A DNA stretch of 64,000 nucleotides from Paenibacillus silvae (GTDB lineage Bacteria; Bacillota; Bacilli; Paenibacillales; Paenibacillaceae): NCBI RefSeq assembly GCF_014639235.1, contig NZ_BMFU01000005.1:264953-328952 (forward strand), given 5' to 3'. Position numbers and translations under genes: made by a program. Below, one piece after another: positions 25,006 to 33,989 of this stretch; the stretch's first letter is position 1; every line of letters starts with the position of its first letter. The notes under the pieces are model-generated. The model was not told the DNA's origin, did not search any database, and saw only the letters and a list, made by a program, of their open reading frames with translations.

Positions 25006-26244
25006 ATGACTGCTGCTCAGCGCGTCATACCCTTGCTGATTACACTGGCTCTCCTGATCTTCTGTACCCTGATGGCGCTATATCCGGCAGAGACCTGGCA
25101 TGCAAGCGTCAGAGGTTTAGCCATCTGGTGGGACGTGCTGTTTCCTTCACTGTTCCCCTTTCTTGTATTGTCCGAGCTGCTGCTCGGCTTTGGTATCGTA
25201 CATTTTCTCGGCACACTGCTTAATCCACTTATGCGCCCCCTTTTTCGTGTTCCGGGAAGCGGAGGCTTTGTATTTGCAGTAAGCTGCGCTTCAGGTTATC
25301 CAACCGGAGCCAAGCTGACAGCACAACTGTGGGAGCAGAAGCTGGTTACGCGAGAGGAAGGCGAGCGTCTGGTCGCATTCACAACCTCCTCTGATCCGAT
25401 CTTTATGATTGGAGCGGTATCGGTCGGTTTTTTCCACAACACGTCCATTGCTCCGATTCTTGTGGCATCTCATTATGCCGCTGCTGTGCTTGTCGGCATG
25501 CTCATGCGTTTTCACGGTCGCTCGGATGTCTCCTCTGCCCCGCCCCCTGTCGCATACGAAAAACATCGCAGCCGCTTCATGCGCGCCATATACGCGATGC
25601 ACGAAGCAAGGCAGGCAGATGGAAGGACATTGGGTGAGTTGCTGAGACATGCTGTCTCCTCTTCCCTTCGCCTTATTATTATCGTAGGCGGGCTTGTTGT
25701 ATTCTTTTCCGTCATTATGGAATTAATGGTTCAGACCGGATGGCTTGGCGCCTTATATAACCTGACAGAACAGGGGCTGCATCTCGCCGCTTTGCCTCCT
25801 TCGCTGTCTCACAGTCTTGTCGGAGGTTTGTTTGAAGTAACACTTGGCGCCAAGGAAGCTGGAGCTGCCGCTGCCTCCGTTCCTCTAGTGTTCAAAGTCG
25901 CTGCTGCCTCCTTCGTGCTCTCCTGGGGAGGACTGTCGGTACATGCGCAGATTATGAGTGTGTTAAGCAGCACCCCGATGCGGTACGGACCGTTCTTACT
26001 GGCAAGAGCAATTCATGCAGCCATTGCACCACTGCTTGTTGTTTTGTTATGGCCGCTCCTGATGGGCAGCATGGCTTCACCTGCTTTTGTGAATGATGCG
26101 TTTATGCCTCCGTACTCTGCCTATTCACCAGAATGGAAACGTATCGGCTTAACGGGAATCAGCGTGTTCAGTTCTATACTTTTCCTAATGTTATGCCTGG
26201 CCTGGATGGGTTCAAAGCTCATGTTCAAGCGAGGCAAAAAATAA
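25006..26244 (+). CDS. ylbJ: Sporulation integral membrane protein YlbJ
   Basis: 412 residues from ATG 25006, chosen because AAAGGAG lies eight bases upstream; the frame is open 58 codons further without support. About eight to ten membrane spans. Conserved segments WWDVLFPSLFPFLVLSELL and SCASGYPTGAKL are typical of YlbJ, a nucleoside-recognition (Gate) domain protein made in the mother cell under sigma-E and needed for heat-resistant spores. Confidence 0.88.
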   Translation: MTAAQRVIPLLITLALLIFCTLMALYPAETWHASVRGLAIWWDVLFPSLFPFLVLSELLLGFGIVHFLGTLLNPLMRPLFRVPGSGGFVFAVSCASGYPTGAKLTAQLWEQKLVTREEGERLVAFTTSSDPIFMIGAVSVGFFHNTSIAPILVASHYAAAVLVGMLMRFHGRSDVSSAPPPVAYEKHRSRFMRAIYAMHEARQADGRTLGELLRHAVSSSLRLIIIVGGLVVFFSVIMELMVQTGWLGALYNLTEQGLHLAALPPSLSHSLVGGLFEVTLGAKEAGAAAASVPLVFKVAAASFVLSWGGLSVHAQIMSVLSSTPMRYGPFLLARAIHAAIAPLLVVLLWPLLMGSMASPAFVNDAFMPPYSAYSPEWKRIGLTGISVFSSILFLMLCLAWMGSKLMFKRGKK

Positions 26245-26345
26245 GTTTTGTGCAAATAGTTTGTCCGGAAGTTCAATCGAACGTTGTGTTCTGGCGCGGA
26301 ATTGATTATCATCGGTAGTATAATGACCACAAAGGAGCTTTCATC

Positions 26346-27149
26346 TTGAGATACTATGTTCAAGACCGCGGAGACCAGTTATCAATTGATCTCAGTCAGC
26401 AGTTTCATGCGCTGGCGAAGGAAGAAGGGTTCAAACTGGATGCAGAATCGCCGGAGATCGTCATCTCCATCGGAGGCGATGGTACGATGCTTCAGGCTTT
26501 TCACAATTTCATCGACCGCATTCCGGACATTGCTTTTGTTGGGGTTCATACAGGCCATCTCGGCTTCTATGCCGACTGGAAGAAGGAAGAATTAAGGGAA
26601 TTGGTGCGATTAATGAGCGGTAAAGGTGATCCTGACCTCCTCAAGCCACGTATTGTGCAGTACCCTCTATTGGAGCTGGAGATTCGTAAAAAGTCAGGCA
26701 ACGCCTCTTACATCGCACTGAATGAATTTACGTTAAAAGGGGTAGACGGTACCGTCGTGGCGCAGGTGGACATCAACGACGTTACATTTGAGATGTTTCG
26801 GGGCGATGGCATCTGCGTATCTACACCATCGGGCAGTACAGCTTACAACAAAGCGCTTGGCGGCGCCATGGTGCATCCAACGATTGATGCGATCCAGATT
26901 GCGGAGATTGCCTCGATCAACAACCGTGTGTATCGAACACTAGGTTCACCTGTCATTTTGCCCAAGCATCATCATTGCGACATTTTCTCACGTAAAGATC
27001 AGCGTCTGCTGCTAACGATTGATCATGTCAATGTGATGGTTGAGGATCTGATCTCGGTACGCTGTCAGGTGTCGCAGCAGAAGGTCAGCTTCGCGCGGTT
27101 TCGCCCGTATCCGTTCTGGAACCGGGTTCGGACAGCCTTCCTGGATTAA
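26346..27149 (+). CDS. nadK: NAD kinase
   Basis: 267 residues from TTG 26346 (AAAGGAGCTTTCATC upstream). The motif GGDGTML at ~43-49 carries the catalytic Asp; the NE motif is in IALNEFTLKG and the glycine-rich CVSTPSGSTAYNKALGG binds NAD. Makes NADP+ from NAD+ and ATP, feeding the NADP pool used by the Zwf and Gnd enzymes encoded later in the window. Convergent with yutD, sharing a terminator. Confidence 0.93.
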   Translation: MRYYVQDRGDQLSIDLSQQFHALAKEEGFKLDAESPEIVISIGGDGTMLQAFHNFIDRIPDIAFVGVHTGHLGFYADWKKEELRELVRLMSGKGDPDLLKPRIVQYPLLELEIRKKSGNASYIALNEFTLKGVDGTVVAQVDINDVTFEMFRGDGICVSTPSGSTAYNKALGGAMVHPTIDAIQIAEIASINNRVYRTLGSPVILPKHHHCDIFSRKDQRLLLTIDHVNVMVEDLISVRCQVSQQKVSFARFRPYPFWNRVRTAFLD

Positions 27150-27203
27150 TTCAGCTGAACTATGCTTGACAGAGATTATCATTGAATATGGAGAAAAAGC
27201 ATT

Positions 27204-27235
27204 AAAAAAGCGGTCCTTCTCAGGAACCGCTTTTT
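27204..27235. terminator. Bidirectional terminator overlapping the end of yutD
   Basis: Stem AAAAAGCGGTCC / GGAACCGCTTTTT. It terminates nadK on the plus strand. On the minus strand the stop codon of yutD (at 27220) lies inside the hairpin, so the last codons (KSGS) form its 5' arm. Confidence 0.85.
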
Positions 27236-27639
27236 GCTTTGGCTTGAGGCTGCTCTTTGCACTTTTGAAGCACAAAGTAGGCACAGCCAAAGTTACAGTA
27301 TTCGTTAATGTAATCCACCAGATAAGAAATCGTTGAATCTTTGGTAGCTTTGGGATGATTGTCCCGGTAAAAACCCTTGAGTCTCAGCTGGCTGTAACCC
27401 CAGTCCCCAATAATATAGTCATACCGCTCCAGCACTTCACTGTACCGGTCACGAAACACTTCAGGATTCCAGCCCTCTTTGTGGTTCTGAACAATTTCAT
27501 AATTTTTGCTGCCGACCTGTACAATGACAGGGGCTTTAGGTTTTTCCTGAACGGTTTCCTGCACAGTCTCCTGCGTCTGCTGCTGGTCCTGCTGTTCTTC
27601 CCTATTTTTATCCTGTTCCAATCCGGACTCCTCCATCAT
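27220..27639 (-). CDS. yutD: YutD family protein
   Basis: 139 residues. A low-complexity Glu/Gln N-terminus (~10-33, many repeats of TVQE) precedes the YutD domain: [39 protein letters not shown] and the C-terminal [13 protein letters not shown] with three Cys. Function is unknown. The start overlaps the lipA stop by ATGA, matching the lipA-yutD neighbourhood of B. subtilis. Confidence 0.85.
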   Translation of the reverse strand: MMEESGLEQDKNREEQQDQQQTQETVQETVQEKPKAPVIVQVGSKNYEIVQNHKEGWNPEVFRDRYSEVLERYDYIIGDWGYSQLRLKGFYRDNHPKATKDSTISYLVDYINEYCNFGCAYFVLQKCKEQPQAKAKSGS

Positions 27640-28535
27640 GCGTGTGTTGCCGCCTGTTCCGCATGCTGATTCGCTGATTTCACCTGTTCATGTGCATGGT
27701 AAGAACTGCGAACCATCGGACCGGATTCCACGTGACTGAATCCACGCTTCAACCCTTCCTGCTTCAATGCTGCGAATTCTTCAGGCGGGTAGTACTTTTC
27801 AACAAACAAATGTTTCTCGGATGGCTGCAAGTATTGACCAATCGTCATAATATCACAGTTCACCGCGCGAAGATCATCCATCGTTGCCAAAATTTCATTA
27901 TATTCCTCACCGACACCGAGCATAATGCTTGATTTCGTCGGGATGTTAGGCTGCATCTCTTTTGCACGGGCAAGCAGTTCCAGAGAACGTTTATACTTTG
28001 CTTTGGCACGCACTTTATCTGACAACCGCTCAACCGTCTCAATGTTATGGTTCAGAATATCCGGCTTGGCATCCATAACGATCTGCAGTGAATCCCGATC
28101 TCCCATGAAATCCGGGATAAGCACCTCTACACTGCACAGCGGCAAGCGTCTGCGCACAGCCTTCACCGTCTCTGCAAAGATGGAAGCCCCTCCGTCCTTC
28201 AAGTCATCCCGGGCTACACTTGTAATAACACAATGCTGCAGGTTCATCTGCTCAGCTGCTTCTGCTACACGCTCCGGCTCCTGCAAATCAAGCTCTGTAG
28301 GCAAACCGGTATTAACTGCGCAGAATCGGCAGGCTCTTGTACAAATATCCCCCAAAATCATAAAAGTAGCTGTTCGATTCGCCCAGCATTCATAAATATT
28401 CGGGCACCGTGCTTCCTCACATACGGTATGCAATGTTTTGGAACGCATCATGTTTTTAATTTCCTGATAGTTGTCTCCGGTTGTCAATTTAATCCGAATC
28501 CAGTCCGGTTTCGGTTCTTTCACACGTTTAGCCAA
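27636..28535 (-). CDS. lipA: Lipoyl synthase
   Basis: 299 residues. Auxiliary 4Fe-4S cluster cysteines Cys39, Cys44 and Cys50 ([12 protein letters not shown]) and radical-SAM cluster CTRACRFC (Cys65, Cys69, Cys72). Inserts two sulfur atoms into protein-bound octanoyl groups to form lipoyl cofactor for pyruvate and other 2-oxoacid dehydrogenases and the glycine cleavage system. Start is TTG 28535 after AGAAAGAAGG. Divergent from the M23 peptidase gene. Confidence 0.95.
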   Translation of the reverse strand: MAKRVKEPKPDWIRIKLTTGDNYQEIKNMMRSKTLHTVCEEARCPNIYECWANRTATFMILGDICTRACRFCAVNTGLPTELDLQEPERVAEAAEQMNLQHCVITSVARDDLKDGGASIFAETVKAVRRRLPLCSVEVLIPDFMGDRDSLQIVMDAKPDILNHNIETVERLSDKVRAKAKYKRSLELLARAKEMQPNIPTKSSIMLGVGEEYNEILATMDDLRAVNCDIMTIGQYLQPSEKHLFVEKYYPPEEFAALKQEGLKRGFSHVESGPMVRSSYHAHEQVKSANQHAEQAATHA

Positions 28536-28582
28536 TGCATAAACCTTCTTTCTACCTGAAGTTAGGCTGTTGCTCGGAACAT

Positions 28583-28588
28583 ATTATA
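28583..28588 (-). promoter_or_regulatory. Candidate -10 element for lipA
   Basis: Minus-strand TATAAT preceded by TGG, 48 bases before the TTG start. No convincing -35 is visible at 17 bases, so it may rely on extended -10 contacts or an activator. Confidence 0.35.
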
Positions 28589-28736
28589 CCATGAAAGGCT
28601 TGGAAAAACCCCCATTTGTCACATCTTGTGCTTTCAAGCTGACATGGATAAAATCAGAGCTTTTGAAGAACGCTAGGGTATAGCTTGATTTATCGGGCAC
28701 ATGTGCATCATCTTAACGGAAAGGGGCTGCTTCCCT

Positions 28737-29810
28737 GTGCAACAGCACTGGATAACTCGCAACACCTACGGCTTTTGCTTGAAAACACTACTCGCAGGCG
28801 CGCTGCTTCTCCCATTCCTGCCTGCTGATGTTCACGGTGAGTCTGTTCATCAAACGGCGCCTGCTGCACAAGCTACCGAGCCTAAACCTGCTGATATCTT
28901 CGCCGCAAGGCGCCATCTGTATGAAAGTATCGGGCAGATGACACAAATTCCGTGGTACAGACTCGCCGCTATTGATCAATATGAGCGAACCATCACACGT
29001 GCCCATCCGAAGGATCGCAAGCATCCCGAACGGTTAACCGGCATTTTTATGACTGCTCCGGCATGGAGAGGATGGCTGAACCCGGATGAAACGGACCAGC
29101 ACCCGGCCTCCATTCTTTTTTTCAACGGAAACGGGCGGGATGGCTCTGGAGACGGGGTAGCAGACCCCAACAATGATCTGGATGTGTTGTACAGCATGGC
29201 CTCGATCATACAGCAGTACGGCAGCAAGCAGGAGGATTTCGCCATTGGTCTGTGGGAGTATTACCATAATTCCAGGGCAGTTCAACGGATACAGCAATTC
29301 GCGAAATTATATGAGCATTTTGACACGCTTGATTTATTTGGACACGCCTTCCCTGTGCCTTTGGGCACCAACTATTCGTACCGCAGCACCTGGGGAACCA
29401 AGCGCAGCTGGGGCGGCTACCGCATCCATGAAGGAACGGATATCTTCGCTCCTCACGGTCTGCCCGTTCGAAGTACCTGTTATGGTATGGTGGAGATCAA
29501 AGGCTGGAATCCGTTTGGAGGATGGCGTATAGGTATTCGGGATCTGAATAACCATTATCACTATTACGCTCATCTGAGTGGCTTTGATAAAGGGGTCAAG
29601 ATCGGTGATGTCGTTACTCCCGGTCAGGTCGTAGGCTGGGTAGGCAGCTCTGGCTACGGCAAACCGGGAACGCAAGGCAAATTTCCTCCACATCTTCATT
29701 ATGGCATATATCGGGACAGCGGCCTGCATGAATGGTCCTTCGATCCCTATCCGCTGCTCAGACACTGGGAGCAGGATGAACGCAGTCAGAAAAATAAAAA
29801 AAGCAAATAG
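28737..29810 (+). CDS. M23 family metallopeptidase, secreted (YunA-like)
   Basis: 357 residues from GTG 28737 (AAAGGGG about ten bases upstream; an ATG at 28701 is in frame but has no ribosome site). Signal peptide: TLLAGALLLPFLPADVHG with a likely cleavage after it. A helical middle region precedes the LytM/M23 domain with zinc ligands in HEGTD (RIHEGTDIFAPHG) and HLHYG (FPPHLHYGIY). Likely cuts peptide cross-links in the cell wall. Position beside yunB and lipA matches B. subtilis yunA. Confidence 0.85.
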   Translation: MQQHWITRNTYGFCLKTLLAGALLLPFLPADVHGESVHQTAPAAQATEPKPADIFAARRHLYESIGQMTQIPWYRLAAIDQYERTITRAHPKDRKHPERLTGIFMTAPAWRGWLNPDETDQHPASILFFNGNGRDGSGDGVADPNNDLDVLYSMASIIQQYGSKQEDFAIGLWEYYHNSRAVQRIQQFAKLYEHFDTLDLFGHAFPVPLGTNYSYRSTWGTKRSWGGYRIHEGTDIFAPHGLPVRSTCYGMVEIKGWNPFGGWRIGIRDLNNHYHYYAHLSGFDKGVKIGDVVTPGQVVGWVGSSGYGKPGTQGKFPPHLHYGIYRDSGLHEWSFDPYPLLRHWEQDERSQKNKKSK

Positions 29811-29871
29811 ATCTCCCGGAACACAACAAAATCTTCGTATACAAAATAAAATTTCGGTACGCAAACCGCAT

Positions 29872-29911
29872 GCAAAGAAGGCCTTCGCACAATGCGAGAG
29901 GCCTTCTTTGC
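29872..29911. terminator. Strong bidirectional terminator
   Basis: 13-base perfect stem GCAAAGAAGGCCT / AGGCCTTCTTTGC with an inner TCGCA/TGCGA pairing, between the convergent M23 and yunB genes. AT-rich degenerate tandem repeats (TTTATTGG x3, TTTATTTGC x2) follow at ~29925-29990. Confidence 0.8.
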
Positions 29912-29998
29912 ATACTATTAATTTTATTGGTTTTATTGGTTTTATTGGCTCTTCTTGCTCTTTTGCTTTATTTGCTTTATTTGCTTATGGCCGTTCAC

Positions 29999-30937
29999 TT
30001 ATGGATGCCCGCTCTGACCAGAGGAATTGCCGTTCAGATCAGGCGGGTCCAGTTCAAGCTCCAGCCCGTTCGACTGCGTACTATTGCTTGGTGCTTGCTG
30101 CGGGGCCTGAGGCTGAACCTGAAGTGGTCCAGATGTTCCACCGGCGCTGTTCCCGCCATTAGCACCTGTACCATTCTCCGTTCCCGTATGACCACTTCCA
30201 CCGCTGGATACCCCTGATTGACCTGACGGGAGCGCGATTGCTGGAGCATTGCTGCCGTTGCTGCCAACCGGCTTGCCCTGATTATCGTAATAATACATCG
30301 GCACATCACCAACCACGAGCAGATAAGAAATAGGTATTTCGGTATCTACCGTCTCCGGCTCCATGTCAAAAGGCACCACCACAGCAACTTCAGCAATAAT
30401 GTGGATATATACCTCCACCAGAATCATGTTAATGCCTGCATTCTGCTGGCGGGTATTCAGATCCACCTTCACTGCACCCTGCGGTTCAATCCGAACGGGA
30501 ATACTTGGGCCAAACGAGGCCAGCACAGGGCTGCCCAAAGCCTGACCTAGCGGGATTTTTTCCTTCAACATATGCACATTCTGAAGTGTAGACTGTACCA
30601 CATTCATCGTGCTTGCCGTAATTCGCATATGCTCATTATAGTTCAGCATGAACCCCGATACTTTGCCCTTCGTATCCGTTTTCCAATCAATCAACCCTTC
30701 TGTTGTCTTGCCTTCAGCGACCTGAGCCGTAATCGCTTTGTTAATTGCCTCTGTTGCAATCTGCTTCACCCGAATTTTGGCGAGGTGCATAATGGGAGGT
30801 TTCATCTTTTTGTCCACATATGCAAATCCCTGCATTAAACAAAACGCTGCCACGAGCAAAACAATGAACCACACCTTGCGTCTGCCGCTGGGCGGCTTGG
30901 GCCGCCGTTTTCGGCTTCGCCATCTCTTACGCATCAT
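29999..30937 (-). CDS. yunB: Sporulation protein YunB
   Basis: 312 residues, longer than the ~250 of B. subtilis YunB. Basic N-terminus (RKRWRSRKRRPKPPSGRRK), one membrane span (VWFIVLLVAAFCLMQGFAYV) and the conserved soluble domain with HLAKIRVKQIATEAINKAI and SYLLVVGDVPMYYYDNQG. The extra ~75 residues at the C-terminus are low complexity Gly/Ser/Pro/Gln. YunB is a sigma-E-dependent spore protein. Its GGGGAGGG ribosome site supports this start. Confidence 0.88.
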   Translation of the reverse strand: MMRKRWRSRKRRPKPPSGRRKVWFIVLLVAAFCLMQGFAYVDKKMKPPIMHLAKIRVKQIATEAINKAITAQVAEGKTTEGLIDWKTDTKGKVSGFMLNYNEHMRITASTMNVVQSTLQNVHMLKEKIPLGQALGSPVLASFGPSIPVRIEPQGAVKVDLNTRQQNAGINMILVEVYIHIIAEVAVVVPFDMEPETVDTEIPISYLLVVGDVPMYYYDNQGKPVGSNGSNAPAIALPSGQSGVSSGGSGHTGTENGTGANGGNSAGGTSGPLQVQPQAPQQAPSNSTQSNGLELELDPPDLNGNSSGQSGHP

Positions 30938-30992
30938 CGAAGCGTCCCTCCCCTGCGGGATGAGCCATAGGCTTATATGTAATGCTTATGCA

Positions 30993-31172
30993 GCGTTGTC
31001 CCGAAAAAGAAGGACAGCGCCCTGCGATGCTCGGCTTGGCGATGCTGCTGGTGCGGTACAAGGCAGCCTCACGCAGAGAGGCTTACCGTGTATTGCACGG
31101 TTCTGCTGCCAAGCGGGTTGGGGTATCCTGATTTTGATATCCGCAGGATGAACAAATCAGGATGCCCCAACA
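30993..31172. other. Highly structured non-coding stretch
   Basis: Between yunB and the gnd terminator. Stems seen: GCGTTGTCC/GGACAGCGC (30993-31020), GCTTGGC/GCCAAGC (31034-31114) enclosing nested CGGTA...TACCG and AGCCTC...GAGGCT, CCGTG/CACGG, and a 17-base stem GTTGGGG.ATCCTGATTT with AAATCAGGAT.CCCCAAC (about 31117-31172) that holds an inner ATCC/GGAT hairpin. No ORF of its own. Confidence 0.5.
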
Positions 31173-31178
31173 TAAAAA

Positions 31179-31224
31179 AACCTTCCGCCCGCAGCAGATA
31201 TGTCATCTGCACAGGCGAAAGGTT
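31179..31224 (-). terminator. Terminator of gnd
   Basis: Stem AACCTTTCGCC / GGCGGAAGGTT with an inner GCAGATGACATATCTGC hairpin, followed by seven T on the minus strand. Confidence 0.88.
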
Positions 31225-31255
31225 TACTTTTCACAATAGCTGAACTTGGAATGAA

Positions 31256-32149
31256 TTAGTTTTTCTCCACAGCATGTCCACCGAATTCGTTACGCAATGC
31301 CGCAACGACTTTACCTGTGAACGTATCGGTTTCAAGGGAGCGGTAACGCATCAGCAGGGACAACGCGATAACCGGAGTTGCCGTTTGCAGATCAAATGCC
31401 GTTTCAACCGTCCAGCGACCTTCGCCGGAGGAGTGCATTACTCCTTTGATTTCGTCCAGGTTAGCATCTTTGGAGAAGGCACGCTCTGTCAACTCCATCA
31501 GCCAGGAACGGATAACGGAACCGTTGTTCCATACACGCGCTACTTTCTCGAAGTCGAAGTCAAAGCCGCTTTTCTCCAGCACGTCGAAGCCTTCACCGAT
31601 GGAAGCCATCATGCCGTACTCAATCCCGTTGTGTACCATTTTGAGGAAGTGTCCGCTACCTGCTTTACCGGCATACAGATAACCGTTCTCCACAGAAGTA
31701 TCTTTGAATGCAGGCTCAACAATCGCCCAAGCCTCCGGATCTCCACCGATCATGTAACATGCCCCGTTGCGCGCACCTTCCATACCGCCTGAAGTTCCTG
31801 CATCCATGTAGTGAATACCTTGTGGCTTCAGCTCTTCGTAACGGCGAATGGACTCTTTGTAGTGGGAGTTTCCTGCTTCGATGATGATATCACCTTTGGA
31901 CAGCAGCGGACTTACTTCAGCCAGTACAGCATCTACAACGTTGTGAGGAACCATGATCCACAGCACGCGTGGGGATTCCAGAGATTCAACCATTTCTTTG
32001 TATGAGGAAACGCCTTGAGCTCCGTATTCTTTCATTTCTTTAACCGCTTCTGCATTCAGGTCAAAGGCAACCACTTCGTGTTTGTGATCAATGAGGTTTC
32101 TGCCCAGGTTCAAGCCCATTTTTCCAAGTCCGATAAGTCCGAGTTTCAT
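31256..32149 (-). CDS. gnd: 6-phosphogluconate dehydrogenase, decarboxylating (short, YqeC/GndA-type)
   Basis: 297 residues, the short single-domain-swapped form rather than the ~470-residue type. NAD(P)-binding GLIGLGKMGLNLGRN at the start, substrate motif DAGTSGGMEGARNG (~117-130) and catalytic Lys in GHFLKMVHNGIEYGM (~166-180). Oxidises 6-phosphogluconate to ribulose 5-phosphate and CO2, step three of the oxidative pentose phosphate pathway. A zwf gene lies upstream on the same strand but with a 385-base gap holding repeat copy 3. Confidence 0.92.
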   Translation of the reverse strand: MKLGLIGLGKMGLNLGRNLIDHKHEVVAFDLNAEAVKEMKEYGAQGVSSYKEMVESLESPRVLWIMVPHNVVDAVLAEVSPLLSKGDIIIEAGNSHYKESIRRYEELKPQGIHYMDAGTSGGMEGARNGACYMIGGDPEAWAIVEPAFKDTSVENGYLYAGKAGSGHFLKMVHNGIEYGMMASIGEGFDVLEKSGFDFDFEKVARVWNNGSVIRSWLMELTERAFSKDANLDEIKGVMHSSGEGRWTVETAFDLQTATPVIALSLLMRYRSLETDTFTGKVVAALRNEFGGHAVEKN

Positions 32150-32240
32150 ATTAAAATCCTCCTGTTATGCAAATATTTAGTGTTAAGTGTATTATTAAAA
32201 ACCAGTTCATAACCATCTAGCAAAATGATTCGTTCCGGTT

Positions 32241-32351
32241 ACGAATCGTTCCTTCGAGCGCTGTTATCCCCGAATTTTTTTGATGCTCTTATTTCGAGGG
32301 GAAAATTCGGTGATAAAGGCGCACGCTTCGCTTCTTCGGAATCGATTTCGT
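32241..32351 (+). repeat. Dispersed intergenic palindromic element, copy 3 (diverged)
   Basis: Core 32259-32321: CGCTGTTATC-C-CCGAATTTT pairing with AAAATTCGG-T-GATAA and GCG, the same architecture as copies 1 and 2 but with different paired bases (compensatory changes). Outer arms ACGAATCGTTCC (32241-32252) and GGAATCGATTTCGT (32338-32351) are complementary with two bulges. It fills the gap between gnd and zwf; the rest of that 385-base gap shows no gene. Confidence 0.65.
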
Positions 32352-32534
32352 CCCCTACACTTCTCTTTGCTACCACGCGAAAACATTTTTAACAAACACC
32401 ATCTATATAGAAATTGTTTGCGGCCTTTCGGCTTCGAAAGTCGAAAGGGCTTATGCAAAATTGAAACGGTATAATGTTTAGTAAAAAATGATGCAATGCT
32501 TACTGTATAATTTGTGGCTAGCAATAAGCTCGGC

Positions 32535-33989
32535 TTACCACCAGCGAAAGCCATTTTCTGCAATCAGACGGTCAGCAGATTCCGGTCCATCTGATCCTGC
32601 TTTGTACGTGTCCAGTGGAATTGAACCGGCTACAAAAGCTTCCTGAATCGGCTGTACCCACTGCCAAGCCAGCTCCACTTCATTCCAGTGAGCAAAGAAC
32701 GTTGCGTCACCGCGCATCGCATCAAAGATCAGGTTTTCATACGCTTCTGGAACGTTGCGCTCCCCGGATTGGAAGGTCATATTCATCGGCTCAACCTCAC
32801 CCTTGTTCAGCGGATTCTTCACATTTAATTGAAGGGACAGGCTTTCGCCCGGGCCGATTTCAAGTGTCAGCAGGTTCGGAGCCATCGTATTTTCAGACTC
32901 ATGCCCAGTTTTGAGCGGTGACTTGAATTCAATGACGATACGGGTTGATTTCTCAGCCATGCGTTTGCCTGTACGAATATAGAACGGAACCTCGCTCCAG
33001 AACGGGTCATCCAGCCACAGCCTTGCAGCCACATATGTCTCATTCTGCGATCCGGCCGGAATGCCCGGCTCGTCTAGATAACCGACTACAGCGGAGCCTT
33101 GCAGCTCTCCCGCACCATATTGCGCGCGAACGACTTCAGAAGCGACATTCTCTTTGGTTAGTGGCCGCAGAGCTTCAGCAATTTTTTTCTTTTTATATTG
33201 AATTTCCTGTGGTGTACAGCGCTTCGGCAGATGCAATGCGATCATCATCAGCAACTGAAGCATATGGTTCTGGAACATGTCGCGAAGCGCACCGCTCTGG
33301 TCATAATACGCTGCACGTTCCTCAACACCTACAGTTTCACTCGCTGTAATCTGTACATTGGCAATGTAGCGATTGGACCACAGCGCCTGAATAACCGGAT
33401 TGGCATACGTCAACGTTTCAATATTTTGCACCATCGGTTTGCCAAGGAAATGGTCGATGCGATAAATTTCTTCCTCCGCAAACGTATTGCTCAGCTTCTC
33501 ATTCAGCTCACGTGCAGATTGCAAATCATGTCCAAACGGCTTCTCGATGATGAGCTTCTTCCAGCCCTTGGTGTTACCCAGGCCGCTCTCTTGAATGTTT
33601 AATGCAATGGGTTCAAAAAACTCAGGTGCAACCGACATGTAGAACATGCGATTTTCAGGAATATCAAGCTCCTGCTCCCGCTGCTGCACCAATTGAAGAA
33701 GCCGTGTATAATCTTCAGGCTTGGTGTTGTTCAGCGAGCAATAACGGAAAGCACCGATGAAATCACGTACTTGTGATGCTTCCTCCGGTTTCTGACGGGA
33801 AAATTCATGCAGTGACTTTTCCACATTCGCCTGGAAATCCGCATCTGACAGCTCGCGACGTCCCAAACCAATTACGGAGAATGCCTTAGGCATCTTCTGA
33901 TCTACAAACAGATTGTATAATGCAGGGTAAATTTTGCGTTTGGCTAAATCGCCTGTTGCCCCGAACAGGACAAATGTCATTGCGTCCAT
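32535..33989 (-). CDS. zwf: Glucose-6-phosphate 1-dehydrogenase, paralog 1
   Basis: 484 residues. NADP-binding FGATGDLAKRKIYPALY at the N-terminus; the active-site signature is RIDHFLGKPMVQN, where the usual DHYLGKE/Q reads DHFLGKP. Substrate-binding IEKPFGHDL and IRTGKRM are intact. Converts glucose 6-phosphate to 6-phosphogluconolactone, first step of the oxidative pentose phosphate pathway. GGAGG precedes ATG 33989. A second, canonical zwf lies at 47.3-48.9 kb. Confidence 0.92.
   Translation of the reverse strand: MDAMTFVLFGATGDLAKRKIYPALYNLFVDQKMPKAFSVIGLGRRELSDADFQANVEKSLHEFSRQKPEEASQVRDFIGAFRYCSLNNTKPEDYTRLLQLVQQREQELDIPENRMFYMSVAPEFFEPIALNIQESGLGNTKGWKKLIIEKPFGHDLQSARELNEKLSNTFAEEEIYRIDHFLGKPMVQNIETLTYANPVIQALWSNRYIANVQITASETVGVEERAAYYDQSGALRDMFQNHMLQLLMMIALHLPKRCTPQEIQYKKKKIAEALRPLTKENVASEVVRAQYGAGELQGSAVVGYLDEPGIPAGSQNETYVAARLWLDDPFWSEVPFYIRTGKRMAEKSTRIVIEFKSPLKTGHESENTMAPNLLTLEIGPGESLSLQLNVKNPLNKGEVEPMNMTFQSGERNVPEAYENLIFDAMRGDATFFAHWNEVELAWQWVQPIQEAFVAGSIPLDTYKAGSDGPESADRLIAENGFRWW

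Noticed and set aside
29925..29990. TTTTATTGG/TTTATTTGC tandem repeats as a CRISPR-like array
   Set aside because: Units are eight to ten bases and contiguous, without spacers; simple AT-rich tandem repeat.
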